Assembly: GCA_024644505.1 (NCBI GenBank)
Contig: JAHEHQ010000162.1
Span: forward strand, 1 to 6,144
Direction: 5' to 3'
DNA: 6,144 nt
DNA from: Gammaproteobacteria bacterium
GTDB taxonomy: Bacteria > Pseudomonadota > Gammaproteobacteria > Chromatiales > Chromatiaceae
The notes below the pieces were generated by a model. The model searched no databases and was not told where the DNA came from. It saw only the letters and a program-made list of their open reading frames with translations. Positions 5,783-6,144 of the stretch are shown piece after piece. Numbering within the stretch: position 1 is the stretch's first letter; every line of letters begins with the position of its first letter. The position numbers and the translations under genes were made by a program.

Positions 5783-6144
5783 GGCTATCAGCTCCAACCG
5801 CCCCTATCTGATCCGCGCCCTTTACGAGTGGCTGGTGGACAATGATCTCACGCCGCATTTGATGGTTGCCACCGACAGGGATAATGTGGCGGTTCCCGGT
5901 CAATATGTTAAGGACAGCCGGATCATATTGAATGTCGCCCCCTCCGCGGTTCAGAAGTTGCACCTCGGTAATGAGCTGATCAGTTTCAGTGCGAGATTCG
6001 GCGGTGTCCCGACGGCCGTGAGCGTGCCGCCGTCGGCGGTGCTGGGTATCTATGCCAGGGAGAACGGTCAGGGCATGCTTTTTCCGGATGGGGAGTTTTC
6101 GGAAGGGGAAAGTTCGGAAACCGATGAGGATCCCCCGTCACCGC
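5781..6144 (+). CDS. sspB: ClpXP protease specificity-enhancing factor SspB (partial)
   Basis: SspB is a dimeric adaptor that binds ssrA-tagged polypeptides from stalled ribosomes and tethers them to ClpX for degradation. Its known neighbour and probable cotranscript is sspA. The window holds 121 complete codons with no stop before the edge. The translation begins MAISSNRPYLIRALYEWL. Family landmarks follow: DNDLTPHLMV (20-29), the PGQYVKDSRIILNVAPSAV region (39-57), ISFSARFGGVP (66-76) and VLGIYARENGQGMLF (85-99). Together these form the substrate-binding domain. After about residue 100 an acidic, low-complexity linker begins (EFSEGESSETDED); in E. coli such a linker leads to a short C-terminal ClpX-binding tail, which lies outside this window. 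The ATG is placed by the match to E. coli RPYLLRAFYEWL. The ribosome site AAGGGA is 13 bases upstream, longer than usual. Confidence 0.96.
   Translation, partial: MAISSNRPYLIRALYEWLVDNDLTPHLMVATDRDNVAVPGQYVKDSRIILNVAPSAVQKLHLGNELISFSARFGGVPTAVSVPPSAVLGIYARENGQGMLFPDGEFSEGESSETDEDPPSP

Noticed and set aside
1..6144. A novel defence, mobile or biosynthetic system
   Set aside because: Every substantial open frame that is not a shadow belongs to a known housekeeping family in a conserved order. No transposase, integrase, CRISPR repeat, tRNA, rRNA or long repeat array was seen.

Overview
This window carries a conserved gammaproteobacterial gene block on GC-rich DNA: a membrane-anchored DegS/AlgW-type protease on the minus strand, then on the plus strand a divergent Nif3/YbgI-family gene, the three-gene cytochrome bc1 operon petA-petB-petC, and sspA-sspB (sspB runs off the right edge). 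SspA and SspB match the Escherichia coli proteins closely in long stretches. A fused cytochrome b with 14-residue haem ligand spacing and a PVWY Qo motif, together with this gene order, points to a respiring gammaproteobacterium. E. coli itself has no bc1 complex, so this is not an enteric. The genus cannot be fixed from this sequence.

Layout. Bases 1-111 are the 3' flank of degS and hold a short palindromic intergenic repeat. degS (112-1272, minus) and the Nif3-like gene (1388-2146, plus) diverge from a 115-base region. A 273-base spacer (2147-2419) then leads to petA and holds a weak candidate promoter and small inverted repeats. petA (2420-3013), petB (3013-4254) and petC (4251-4976) overlap end to start and are clearly one translationally coupled operon. 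A strong rho-independent terminator (5002-5044) closes it. sspA (5128-5751) and sspB (5781 to the edge) form the next unit.

Function. PetA (Rieske iron-sulfur protein), PetB (cytochrome b) and PetC (cytochrome c1) make up the catalytic core of ubiquinol:cytochrome c oxidoreductase in the inner membrane. DegS/AlgW-type proteases sense envelope stress in the periplasm and start the anti-sigma factor cleavage that frees the sigma-E/AlgU-type factor. SspA is an RNA polymerase-associated stress protein with a glutathione transferase fold, and SspB delivers ssrA-tagged proteins to ClpXP. The Nif3-family protein is a probable dinuclear metal enzyme of unsettled function.

I found no undescribed system. 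The coding content is ordinary housekeeping DNA and every gene is intact, apart from sspB being cut by the window edge. The observations most worth a second look are small: a 19-base near-repeat shared by the petA and sspB upstream regions, the palindromic repeat beside degS, and the PVWY variant of the cytochrome b Qo motif.
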